Shown one piece after another: positions 37,103-46,510 of a stretch of 64,000 bases of DNA. This DNA comes from Candidula unifasciata (Eukaryota > Mollusca > Gastropoda > Stylommatophora > Geomitridae): the NCBI GenBank assembly GCA_905116865.2, contig CAJHNH020003187.1, positions 1 to 64,000 on the forward strand, in the 5' to 3' direction. The first letter of the stretch is position 1; each line of letters starts with the position of its first letter. The notes under the pieces were generated by a model. That model saw only the letters and a list, made by a program, of their open reading frames with translations. It was not told where the DNA came from and searched no databases. Both the position numbers and the translations under genes were made by a program.

Positions 37103-37342
37103 TTGTACCATACGGATATGACTATACCATTGTACCATACGGATATGACCATACAATTGTACCAAACGGACTTGGCGATAACATTTTACCATACGGATAT
37201 GACAATAACATTGTACCATACGGACATGACCATAACATTGTACCACACGGACATGACCATAACATTGTACCACACAGACATGACCATAACATTGTACCAC
37301 ACATATATGACCATAACATTGTACCATACGGACAACACAACA
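37103..37342. repeat. 27-bp minisatellite, about 9 units
   Basis: The unit reads attgtaccatacggatatga plus ccataac, with the variants catacgga/cacacgga. The 27-bp length keeps several frames open on both strands, giving apparent proteins that should be ignored. Confidence 0.92.
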
Positions 37343-38079
37343 CGTTTTAATGATACGATGTGAGGGCAGATTAGGCTCAAACAATACTGACACCCTACGC
37401 TAAGTTTTGTTACTGAACTTTGCTTGCTAAATTATCCCATATGATGCTACTCTCGGATTACAGCAATGTAATTTCGGAATTAGATAGCCTCTACACAAGT
37501 TACAGTTCTCAAGCTCAGCCCAGACTGGACTAGATTGTCCTAATATAACTGTTTTATGTAGTCAAACGGGGTTTTCTGGACGTGTACCTATTTTATTCTC
37601 GTCCTTGAGTTCTTTATTGTACACTCTGCATGCCTGGAAGAGAACGGCTACGGCTTTAGCCTGTTACATGGTTTTGAAGACATTATTGGTAGCTCACAAG
37701 AACTTTTTCACAGACCACGACAGAACCATGGGGCACAGGTTGAAGAACACGTGGATATAGTAAAGGTCATGTAGAGCGCCCTTCCCCAAGACTTCTGGAG
37801 CAGTAGTCGTATAGTGATGGACATATATTTTACAAACAAACTGGTGCTCAGTTGGTTATTTGGTCAACAACTCGCCGGCTGCATTCACTTCCTAATGCTT
37901 GGTCTTGCAGCCATCTAAAGCTGCCTCCACACGGCAGCCATGGTTACTTTATGAAAAATGCCCAGTTACGATCGGATTTTAACCTACGGCATTCGGATCT
38001 ACAGGCCAGGTTATATCCGCTACATGACGCCGGCGACCGTAAAAAAAACCTATCCATAAACAACAAATGAGATTCAATA
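37343..38079. other. Spacer
   Basis: No gene or known repeat recognised. Confidence 0.4.
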
Positions 38080-38560
38080 AGCATTGTGTGCTCAGAGTCA
38101 TATTACATGTACGAAATCATCTGTTATTCAAACATATCACTTGACTGTGTCTGCGAGCACGACAGCCCACTTCAGTGTCAACGATGAAAAGGTATTTTCG
38201 AACCCAGATACCGTCTCTGTTACTGACAAGCAACTGCACACACAAAAATACCTATCAGAATGCTAGTGGTCAGACAAGTTCTATCGCAAGCTCCCATGGA
38301 TATGCTTAGTGATTTTATCAATAAAGTTGCAGTTTGCATACATTATTCAAAGCTTATTACTTGAATTATAAGTGGATGTTGCAACCTCATACTGGCTGTC
38401 TGACTTTAAGAAACAAATTCATAAAGAATGTCCTATTTATTTGTCTCATACAAAACATTCACAGATCATCTGCATTATATATATATATATAGGCTCGATC
38501 GTTTCCCTTTCTTATGTAAACTTTGTATCATTTAAACGTTTTTGTATCCTCTGATCACCT
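38080..38560 (+). repeat. Dispersed repeat, near-palindrome family, core lost
   Basis: It matches 33990-34560 in order (blocks near tacgaaatcatctgttattcaaacat, cagacaagttctatcgcaag, tgattttatcaataaagttgcag and the cattcacagatcatctgcat block). The palindromic core itself is not preserved. Confidence 0.6.
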
Positions 38561-39159
38561 CTAAGAAAAATTAGCAGCATCGGTGGTCACTGTTGTGTGT
38601 GTATGTTTTGTACTACAAAGTCAAACGCATAAACACTTATTGTATAGCAACTCACAGTCAGATGCGCCGGTGTCGACGATATGCCGTTTTTTTTTTTTTT
38701 TTTTTTAGTTGGCTCTTGCATTTTGTGGGTTTCCCTTTTGTTTGGTTCGTGATTGACACTGTCCCTCTAGGGAGACAAGTCAGCAGAGCAATACTTTGAT
38801 TTTAGCCAAAAGACCGATCAGGCAATTACCGCAGCTGCATAACAAACATCTAGCTAACTAACAGTGTCAGGAAATAAGAAGAGAAATACAAATTATTCAA
38901 GAAAATTTTTTTTTTGACTACATCATTTGAATATTTGCCGAAATGTGACAGACAATAAGAATATGGAAATTTTCGTTAACCGTAATGAATTTCACAACAT
39001 GATCTCTGTCACATCTCCTTGAAAGGTAGCAGTCAAATATTCGTCTACTTGAACGAAACAATTTAGTGTAAACAAAACAAATATAATGTTCCACATTTGT
39101 TCTGGTGAGTGCGTGAATCCGTTTTTTCTTTAAACCCAACTAGGACCGCACAAAGTCAT
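38561..39159. other. AT-rich spacer
   Basis: A T run at about 38687-38706; no gene recognised. Confidence 0.4.
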
Positions 39160-39323
39160 ACTTATTTATATCATCTCAAAATAAAAGCGTGGTCAACATT
39201 TATTATCACTCTCCGGAAAAATCGTTTCCTAAGTAAGATACATGATATGTTGTCAATAACAGATAGTAGGCACATTTCTGTGTACCTGCATACAATTTCG
39301 TGAGATAATTATTAATTAGACAA
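39160..39323 (+). repeat. Dispersed repeat fragment
   Basis: It carries the family core aggcacatttctgtgtacct at 39268-39287 and an upstream block similar to 34140-34225. It is the target of two SINE insertions immediately to the right. Confidence 0.5.
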
Positions 39324-39337
39324 ATCGATTAGACCCG

Positions 39338-39572
39338 TGACTTGACTTGACTTTCTACCCCACTAGGACATCACACAAGCGATAAACACCCGATGACACA
39401 AAGTGCCACCATGTGGATGAGGATCGCCGTGGAGAGGTCCCAGAAACCGCGTTTAGACAATTGGCCATATTTATGGCCTGCCTATTTTGCGGCCCCAGGC
39501 AAAAGCCGGGGAAGGGGAAGCTTCAAAAAACAAAAAAAATTTGTCCTAAGAAGGACGAAACTGGATATTCAC
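39338..39572 (-). mobile_element. SINE-1 copy, first of two side by side
   Basis: A full-length copy on the minus strand with a gacttgac-type tail on the left, the conserved body, and the 5' hairpin (gtcctaagaaggac) at 39543-39556. It is flanked by atcgattagacccg at 39324-39337 and 39573-39586, a perfect 14-bp target duplication shared with the next copy. Confidence 0.88.
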
Positions 39573-39586
39573 ATCGATTAGACCCG

Positions 39587-39802
39587 ACTGACTATCTAAC
39601 CCACCAGGACACCACACAAGTGATAAACACCCGATGACACAAAGTGCCACCATGTGGATGACGATCGCAGTGGAGATGTTCAGACAATTGGCCATATTTA
39701 TGGGCTCTCTATATTGCGACCCCTGGCAAAAGCCAGGGTGGGGCTTCAAATAACAAAAAATGTCGTCCTAAAAAGGACGAAACTGGAAAGAAAAGTGTAG
39801 TT
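39587..39802 (-). mobile_element. SINE-1 copy, second of two side by side
   Basis: A second minus-strand copy with a tgac tail on the left, a body with an internal deletion relative to the first, and the 5' hairpin (cgtcctaaaaaggacg) at 39766-39781. It is flanked by atcgattagacccg (39573-39586) and accgattagacccg (39803-39816). It used the same target sequence as its neighbour. Confidence 0.88.
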
Positions 39803-39816
39803 ACCGATTAGACCCG

Positions 39817-40329
39817 ATGATGGTTGATGATGGTAGTCCAAAAAAAAAAAAAAAATTTTTTTTCTGCCAATTTCAGTCAGCTCCTATAATGAGCATCGAC
39901 TCTATTTTGGCAACGTTTATGTGCTGCGTGTTGTAACGCTTAGTTGGTCACCATCTAGTCGGCACGCTGCAGTTTTCGGTATCAGGGCATCCACCAGGCA
40001 CACCGTCTCGAAACAAATTGTAGCCGCTATTGAGTTACTAAAGACAAGGCCCCTTTCAGGGTCCCCACTTAACTTTTTTATTTTGGGGTTTTTGACCCGT
40101 TACTTGCCAGACAAGTTTGCTCGAATGTTGCTGTTAATATATTTGTCCACGATTTTCCTCCAGTTAACCATGATCATCCATTCAGCAGAATGTTTTACTC
40201 GTTGAATCGTCCATTAAAAAAAAAAAAAAAAGTAAGGAGTTTTATTTGTCAGGTCGAAGGCAACCAACAAATATAATCAAAAATTCACAAATCTTGATAT
40301 CTACTCACATTTAGCCGTTGAAGAAATAG
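39817..40329. other. Spacer with A/T run
   Basis: An A run followed by T (about 39839-39865). A plus-strand frame at 39921-40205 shows no known motif. Nothing else recognised. Confidence 0.35.
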
Positions 40330-41260
40330 ATCATAGAGGATAAGAAAGCATCCACACATAACCAAATGGGGAACAATGGTTCTTGGACGCAAGCGTACTA
40401 GACATCGGCATTCTTTTCCCGTCCGAAACTGCAATGAATGTTTGTCACTGTGTAACAGTTCATTGTTGATGCCGATAGAACAGTCAGGCAAATTGTGACA
40501 TTTATCGATTGTGGCTAATTATACTGGTGCCAGTCAAAATGTGTGCTGAATCTGACTGTGATGTTAATACTAAACAGAAAGTGTTTCATTCTTTGAAAAT
40601 GAACAAAACGTCTTAAGAAAAAAAAAAAAGACAAAATAGGTCAGTGGCACGATTGTATCATAATGAAAATCAAGGGATATAAACACAACACATAGACACC
40701 AAACAGGGGAAAAAATATAACGATTGTTTCGATTTTGATCAAGTGTGAAGACAAAGTAAGAATACAGTTGAAACGGGCATTTGGCATGCATGGATTAGTC
40801 GACGTCAGACAATCTAAAATAATGTATAAGTCTGCATGACATGACTGTGACAGGTTGTGTATGTCCGATACCTATTTGCACATGATAAATTACACCTCAT
40901 AATTAAACCATTGCAACTTTCGAGCACACCTAGCAGACTGTTAGACTTCACTAAGAATGCATTTCCTTTATTTTCTTTTGCTAACAATCTTTGACAGATA
41001 CACATACAGCTGTACCTCATGAAAGCAGTGTTTAAAACAGAGAACAGTTTCAAGTCTTTGTCTAGAGAAAAAAAAAAAAAGATATAGTTGGGTACACTTT
41101 GATTTTCGACATGATATATAGAAGATTGACTACAATAACACAAACATGACAGAAATGTATCTCTAGTCATTTCATATGTGTATTGTAACAAAGAAAATAA
41201 GGACAATCTAATTATTGGGACTAGCTGACATAAGGCACATGGTAACAAGAATGTACACAG
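40330..41260 (+). repeat. Dispersed repeat, direct partner of 58100-58970
   Basis: About 900 bp align in order with 58100-58970: the blocks near 40435-40540, a roughly atcaagggatataaacacaa block (40669), gcatggatta, tacacctcataa, actttcgagcacacct, and the near-palindrome at 40996-41017. Its right end also matches 31868-32010 in inverse orientation. Non-coding. Confidence 0.75.
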
Positions 41261-41404
41261 GCTAACTTTAGCGAACTATACTTTACCGATGACATGGGCC
41301 TTGATAGCAGTAAGTCATAATTTACAAAATGTCACATCGACTAGGGACGAGCGTAACACAAATCATATGAGGTTCATCACATTAGACTTGACTTCCCTGT
41401 TTGG
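41261..41404. other. Spacer
   Basis: Nothing recognised. Confidence 0.4.
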
Positions 41405-42045
41405 TTTCCAGCCATGTACAGACTTTATCATCTGAGAAGCCCACATTTAGTTGTAGATCATATTGTTACAGCCATGTACATACTTTATCATCCGAGAAGC
41501 CCACATTTAGTTGTAGATCATATTGTTACAGCCATGTACATACTTTATCATCCGAGAAGGCCACATTTAGTTGTAGATCATATTGTTACAGCAATGTACA
41601 GACCTTGTTATTTGAGAGAAGCTAACATTTAGTGGTAGATCATATTGTTACCGCCATGTACAGACTTTGTCATCTTAGAGAAGCCCACATTTAGTTGTAG
41701 ATCATATTGTTACAGCCATGTACAGACTTTATCATCTGAGAAACCCATATTTAGTTGTAGATCATATTGTTACAGCCATGTACATACTTTGTTATTTGAG
41801 AGAAGCCCACATTTAGTTATAGATCATATTGTTACCGCCATGTACAGACTTTGTCATTTTAGAAAAGCCCACATTTAGTTGTAGATCATATTGTTAGAGC
41901 CATGTACAGGCTTTGTTATTTGAGAGAAGCCCACATTTAGTTTTAGTTCAAATTGTTACGTTTATGTACAGACTTTGCTATTTGAGAGAAGCCCACATTT
42001 AGTTGTAGATTATTTTGTTACGTCCATGTCCAAACTTAGTCATCT
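41405..42045. repeat. 60-62-bp minisatellite, about 10.5 units
   Basis: Units of 60 bp (first four) then 61-63 bp, each with gccatgtaca, ttatcat or ttgtcat, cccacatttagttgtagatc and atattgtta. The first copies are nearly identical and later ones diverge. There are no unique spacers, so it is not a CRISPR array. Frames across it are repeat artefacts. Confidence 0.93.
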
Positions 42046-42659
42046 GAGAGTAAATCACAGTTCCGAGTCTATTGATAGTTGTTAAGGGGATGGCACTCTA
42101 GTGACCTGACCTCATGGTCGTTCCCAGGAAAGCAATAATATGTTTTCTTTAACGATACCACGATGATTAATAATTCCACACACACAACACACATACAACA
42201 CACACAAACACGCACAACCGTCTTCTTCCTCGCCTTCACCAGCTGAAATCTCCGACTGTAAGTCTGTTTTTATTACACATAATGACTTAAGTCGTGTTCC
42301 AATACTTGGGTGTTGCATGTACATGCGTTTTGCAGATTGTATTTCGTTGTGTGCATACTGGTGTACCATCCTTCTTACGCAAATACGCGCCGACTTCAAA
42401 GGGAATGTTAATCATATCAACGTTGGTCAGATTTGCGGCTGGAATTTATTTCCTGTATGACCGCGTGGAGACATGGAATGGTCATGATTTGAATGTTTCT
42501 GATTGAAAGCTACTTCGTCACTATCGGCATCTTGTGTAATCCTTCCTAGCTCTTTCTATGGCGACATCTTGTCACTTTGCCTTCCAGACATTTCCTGTGC
42601 TTATAGAGACAACAACAAACAAACAAACTAACAAAAGTTCTATTTTCAGATTATGTTGA
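42046..42659. other. Spacer
   Basis: Contains a short CA-rich stretch at about 42178-42215. No gene recognised. Confidence 0.4.
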
Positions 42660-43030
42660 AATATAAGGTACGTGTATCTGTACCTGCCAAATATTCTGAA
42701 GATCTTAATTGAAAAGTACTGTATGCATACACATCATTACAATGTTAAATATACATTCACGTCAGACTGAACAATCACCCAGTTTTGAATTATCTCACAT
42801 TGGAAATGTACATCATTAAATGTTACACGCTCTAATTAGATTAAAGGATAATTACAATTTGATAGGGCATGAATGCAGTCCATTGCATGACTCAAATGTG
42901 CATTCACAAAACTAGATAAACTAAACATTTTTCTGATTTCTGATTCAAAGATAACGACGTTGGTGTTTCCCTTTGTTGAGATGGTGCATGTATTTGTTTC
43001 CCATGACTTTTCGTTTATCTCTGAAAATAT
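42660..43030 (+). repeat. Dispersed repeat, near-palindrome family, diverged
   Basis: The core aggtacgtgtatctgtacct (42666-42685) is followed by gccaaat. The tttccctttgttgagatgg block near 42970 corresponds to tttcccttgcagttgacacgg in the 33960-34820 copy. The middle is poorly conserved. Confidence 0.4.
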
Positions 43031-43196
43031 AGCATATTTCTAAAAACTGCAGTTACAGTGGCGCCAACCCCTGCACATGTGAACCAAGGCTGTCGACATA
43101 TCTTTGCTATTCGTTCCATTTTTCAAAGCCACCAAAACACTCTGAAAGCTACCAGTTTATTTTTTGTTTAATTTCACAAAGCGTTTCAAAATTTTA

Positions 43197-43266
43197 AACA
43201 CACACACACATACACACACATACACACACACATACACACACATACACACTAACGCACACACACATA
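43197..43266. repeat. (CA)n-rich microsatellite, interrupted
   Basis: About 70 bp of ca/cata units with several interruptions. Confidence 0.85.
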
Positions 43267-43480
43267 TGCCTATATGTACACACATAACACTGACTTAACC
43301 TATATGCGATGAGAGTTGAACGTCTGGAGCCATTAGGTAATTGCTGTTAATGTGTTCTTGATGCCCAGGGACAATATTTGTGATACCATCAATGCTTTTA
43401 GTGCTGAAGACTTCTACTACAAGCGATTTTGTTATCAGTCATCTTGTACTAAAGAAAGAGAACAACAGGTTTTTTTTGTT

Positions 43481-43512
43481 TGGGGGGGGGGTGGGGTGGG
43501 GTGAGGTGGGAG
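43481..43512 (+). other. G-rich tract with G-quadruplex potential
   Basis: Runs of 10, 4, 4 and 3 or more G separated by one to three bases. It could fold into a quadruplex on the plus strand. No gene lies nearby. Confidence 0.7.
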
Positions 43513-43589
43513 AGAACTATAGGCCCTTTATTATGCCAATTGTGCATCGGGCATGTGAGGCTAGTCTTAAATATTGGTCAATATTATAC

Positions 43590-43735
43590 CATCCGCCTTT
43601 ACTTCCAAAACTGTACCTGGTATCCATTCAGGTTGGGTCGACCTAAGGTCATATTTTGCACACACACACAAAAAAAAGTGTCCTGCGGTTTTAAACACGT
43701 GACTTTTGTATCTGCAAGCTAGTGCCTAGGCGCTA
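43590..43735 (-). mobile_element. tRNA-headed SINE-like element sharing a core with 62935-63120
   Basis: On the minus strand a degenerate tRNA-like head (gcgcctaggcactagc, then gtgtttaaaacc as B box) leads to a core complementary to cctggtatccattcaggttg at 43617-43636. The same core recurs at 62996-63015. Confidence 0.5.
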
Positions 43736-44397
43736 CACTTCGAACACTTTTTTTCTGAAATAAAATGTTTCTTCTTCTTCGTGTTCTACCAACTGTAATC
43801 TCCTGTTTCCGTTTTGTATCTGCTTTTGCTCAGTTCCAGGACCTTACTTTTGCAGGCACATCCGTTTTACAGATCTGGTTTTTATGTCTGCAAAATGTTA
43901 TTTGTATACTTGACCTAACAACAAAAACATATTATCTATGTTTGTACCTGTGTGGTCAATATATTTAAATGCTATTGTATGACATACAGTATAGGCTATT
44001 TATTCTAATTTTCTACGTGTCGATGATTATCTACAATAGTGTGTCTCGTCGGCCTCATATCATTTTCTATTTAATTACTGTAACTATATTGTTCTTGTAG
44101 ATCAATGCACTTCATGAATGCATCTTCAGGATTAATAATATGAGCATCTGGTTCAGGTGATAGAAAGAACACGTTTCATTTTACAGGAGACATATAATTA
44201 ATGCGCGAATATGAAGATACACATCTAGTATCCCTATACCTGTCAGAAATGGTGAATAGCATGTCATAATTGTTAGTGACGTCATGTGCAATAATTTTTT
44301 TTAAACCCCACGGTTTTAAGTCACAGCCCTCTTCCACGAGACTGGTAGAAAAGAGGGAAAATGGGAAGCGGGGGTGGGGAAGGGGAGGGAAAAGGAG
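43736..44397. other. AT-rich spacer
   Basis: No gene recognised. Confidence 0.4.
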
Positions 44398-44715
44398 GCT
44401 CCAGGAGGTCATGTCTATGATCACAACCGGCCTCCAGGAGGTCGTGTCCATGATCACGGCCTTGTTCCAGGAGGTCGTGCCTATGATCACAGCAGGTCTC
44501 CAGAAGGTCGTGCCCGTGATCACCGCCGGTCCCCAGGAGTTCGTTTCTATGATCAAGGCGGGTCTCCAGAAGGTCGTGCCTATGATCAGCTTCGGGCTCC
44601 AGAAGGTCGTGTATACGATCACGGCCGGGCTCCAGAAGGTCGTGCCCATGATCACGGCCGGGCTCCAGAAGGTCGTGCCCACGATCATGGCCGGGTTCCA
44701 GGAGGTAGTCTCTAT
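44398..44715. repeat. 33-bp GC-rich minisatellite, about 9.7 units
   Basis: The unit reads ccaggaggtcgtgcctatga plus tcacggccggg, with variants. The 33-bp length leaves three frames open (two plus, one minus), which mimics a repeat protein. The GC-rich array contrasts with AT-rich flanks. Confidence 0.92.
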
Positions 44716-44754
44716 GATAATTGAATTCACATCCATGGTTAGCTGCGCTTATTT

Positions 44755-44935
44755 AGACATATCATTAATTAATTGAACTTGAATAGACACACCATTAACA
44801 AATTTTAATGTCACAACTGCTTCAGATGGAAGGGGTTATGGCGTGTATTTCTGCGACTGAAATAGTAAACTATAGCAATAGACCGCAAAGTTATTCTTAC
44901 GGAAATCTTGCGTTCTTCCTGTCACTGAACATACT
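44755..44935 (+). repeat. Dispersed repeat pair with 59560-59725
   Basis: The two align in order: taattgaacttgaatagaca, cactgcttcaatggaagg-like, ctactgaaa...agtaaactat, and gcaaagt...acggaa..cgttcttc. The family is unknown. Confidence 0.65.
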
Positions 44936-45812
44936 GAACACAGGATAGACAAACATGGCACACGTGTACAGGGCACTACAGTTGCGCCATCAGAAACACT
45001 TTTCTCCCAAAGCCTATCGAAATGTATCTTTTCTCGCTTTGCCTCATATGGTTAAGTTTGTGACTTTCCTCCGTCCTCTAATTTCACATATGTTAACTAT
45101 ACGTATGTTGACTTTTAATAACATTCACTGTTTGATATGTGTAGTTCAAACTGGCTTGATGTTTAGACAAGTTTATATACAGGGCGAGCAATGGGCTGGA
45201 CCGTTGTTCTCAATGACTAAGCAAATAGGGCGTCAAAAACATTACGTAGTGTTGTTAGGGAATTGGAATCTAGACATTCGCAGTCAAAAGGTACAAGAAG
45301 GCGGACGTGTGGTCTGGCCGTAGTGGATCCTTGAGGAAGTTTTACCCCGGAATTCCACAGAGAAATCTCAGCCTTAGGCTGGTACATTATTTCGTTCTGC
45401 AGGATACAGGAGTATTTTAAGCTATTGGATCACTCAGCGAAAGAGCTGGCAGAGTCAAGAAGGAGGGGCATTGCTTTGTTCTGGAGTATCAGACTGCAGA
45501 TGGATAGGTTGAAGTAACCATTTAGACTCTCAAGGTCGTACTGTTGCTCCCTAGGGAGTTGATTAGAATCCGATAAAGAATATGGATTCTGATTCAAGAC
45601 GTGTGTAAGTGCGCTAGCGAGTGCTCGAAGTATTTGGGTGAGTCTTATCCACATATCAAGTTATTGCACATTTTCATTCAGATATATTTTCTTACATGCT
45701 ATCGAAATCGCATTTTGCTTACACTCAGTCAGTGGATGATATTCCAATTTATCGCTCATATATTCTCTAAAATGAGCATTAAAGCAGCTTGTGTGAGTGT
45801 TTGTGTGTATAT
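44936..45812. other. Spacer
   Basis: A 122-codon plus-strand frame (44955-45323) has no known motif and is probably chance. Nothing else recognised. Confidence 0.35.
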
Positions 45813-45840
45813 ATATATATTTACGTGAATGTGTGTGTGT

Positions 45841-45850
45841 GTTCGAGCGT

Positions 45851-45933
<83 letters not shown>

Positions 45934-45950
45934 TAAAAAAGCGCTCGAAC
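45841..45950. repeat. Inverted repeat flanking a (TA)n array, cruciform potential
   Basis: The left arm gttcgagcgttttttat (45841-45857) pairs with the right arm ataaaaaagcgctcgaac (45933-45950), differing by one extra base. The intervening 75 bp are almost pure TA, itself self-complementary, so the whole could extrude as a hairpin of about 110 nt. Confidence 0.85.
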
Positions 45951-45956
45951 ATACAG

Positions 45957-46143
<187 letters not shown>

Positions 46144-46475
46144 ATTACACAAATCACATATGTTTGTGTTTTCAGACATATGGTATGTTTATACTGTACA
46201 CAATAGATTGAGTGGAGTGATATTGAGAGTCGGCCATCATACCTTTACAATATATGTTATTCAGATTTACAATCCCTAAGTGTCAGACCTTCCTGCAGCA
46301 GCTAACAATCAGTCCGTCCATCAGTCAGTCCATCAGTCAATCATGTACGTGGTTTGATTTGCTAGTGTTTGATGCATACATTGACCATACTGTTGTGCAT
46401 AGTAACATATTTTGTGGAGATACTTGAGTAATTAGTCAGTGTTGACAAATTCAGTCAAGGCTGCATCCATCTGTC

Positions 46476-46510
46476 TTTTTTTTTTTTTTTTTTGGGGGGG
46501 GGGGGGGGGG
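46476..46510 (+). repeat. T18-G17 homopolymer junction
   Basis: Eighteen T directly followed by 17 G. A similar T9-G16 junction is at 63305-63329, and a T-rich stretch followed by G23 ends at 6305. Confidence 0.9.

Noticed and set aside
37085..37393. Overlapping frames on both strands with 9-residue repeats
   Set aside because: The 27-bp minisatellite unit is a multiple of three, so frames stay open without selection.
39393..39637. Short frame beginning MTQSAT that recurs at 4921 and 21577-22020 (-)
   Set aside because: It lies inside SINE-1 copies. Its conservation follows from repeat identity, and stops occur at different places in each copy.
41401..42045. CRISPR-like direct repeats
   Set aside because: Units are contiguous with no unique spacers, and this is eukaryotic DNA; it is a minisatellite.
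44176..44776. Repeat-protein genes on both strands
   Set aside because: The 33-bp minisatellite opens three frames at once; none shows a start context, splice site or codon bias.
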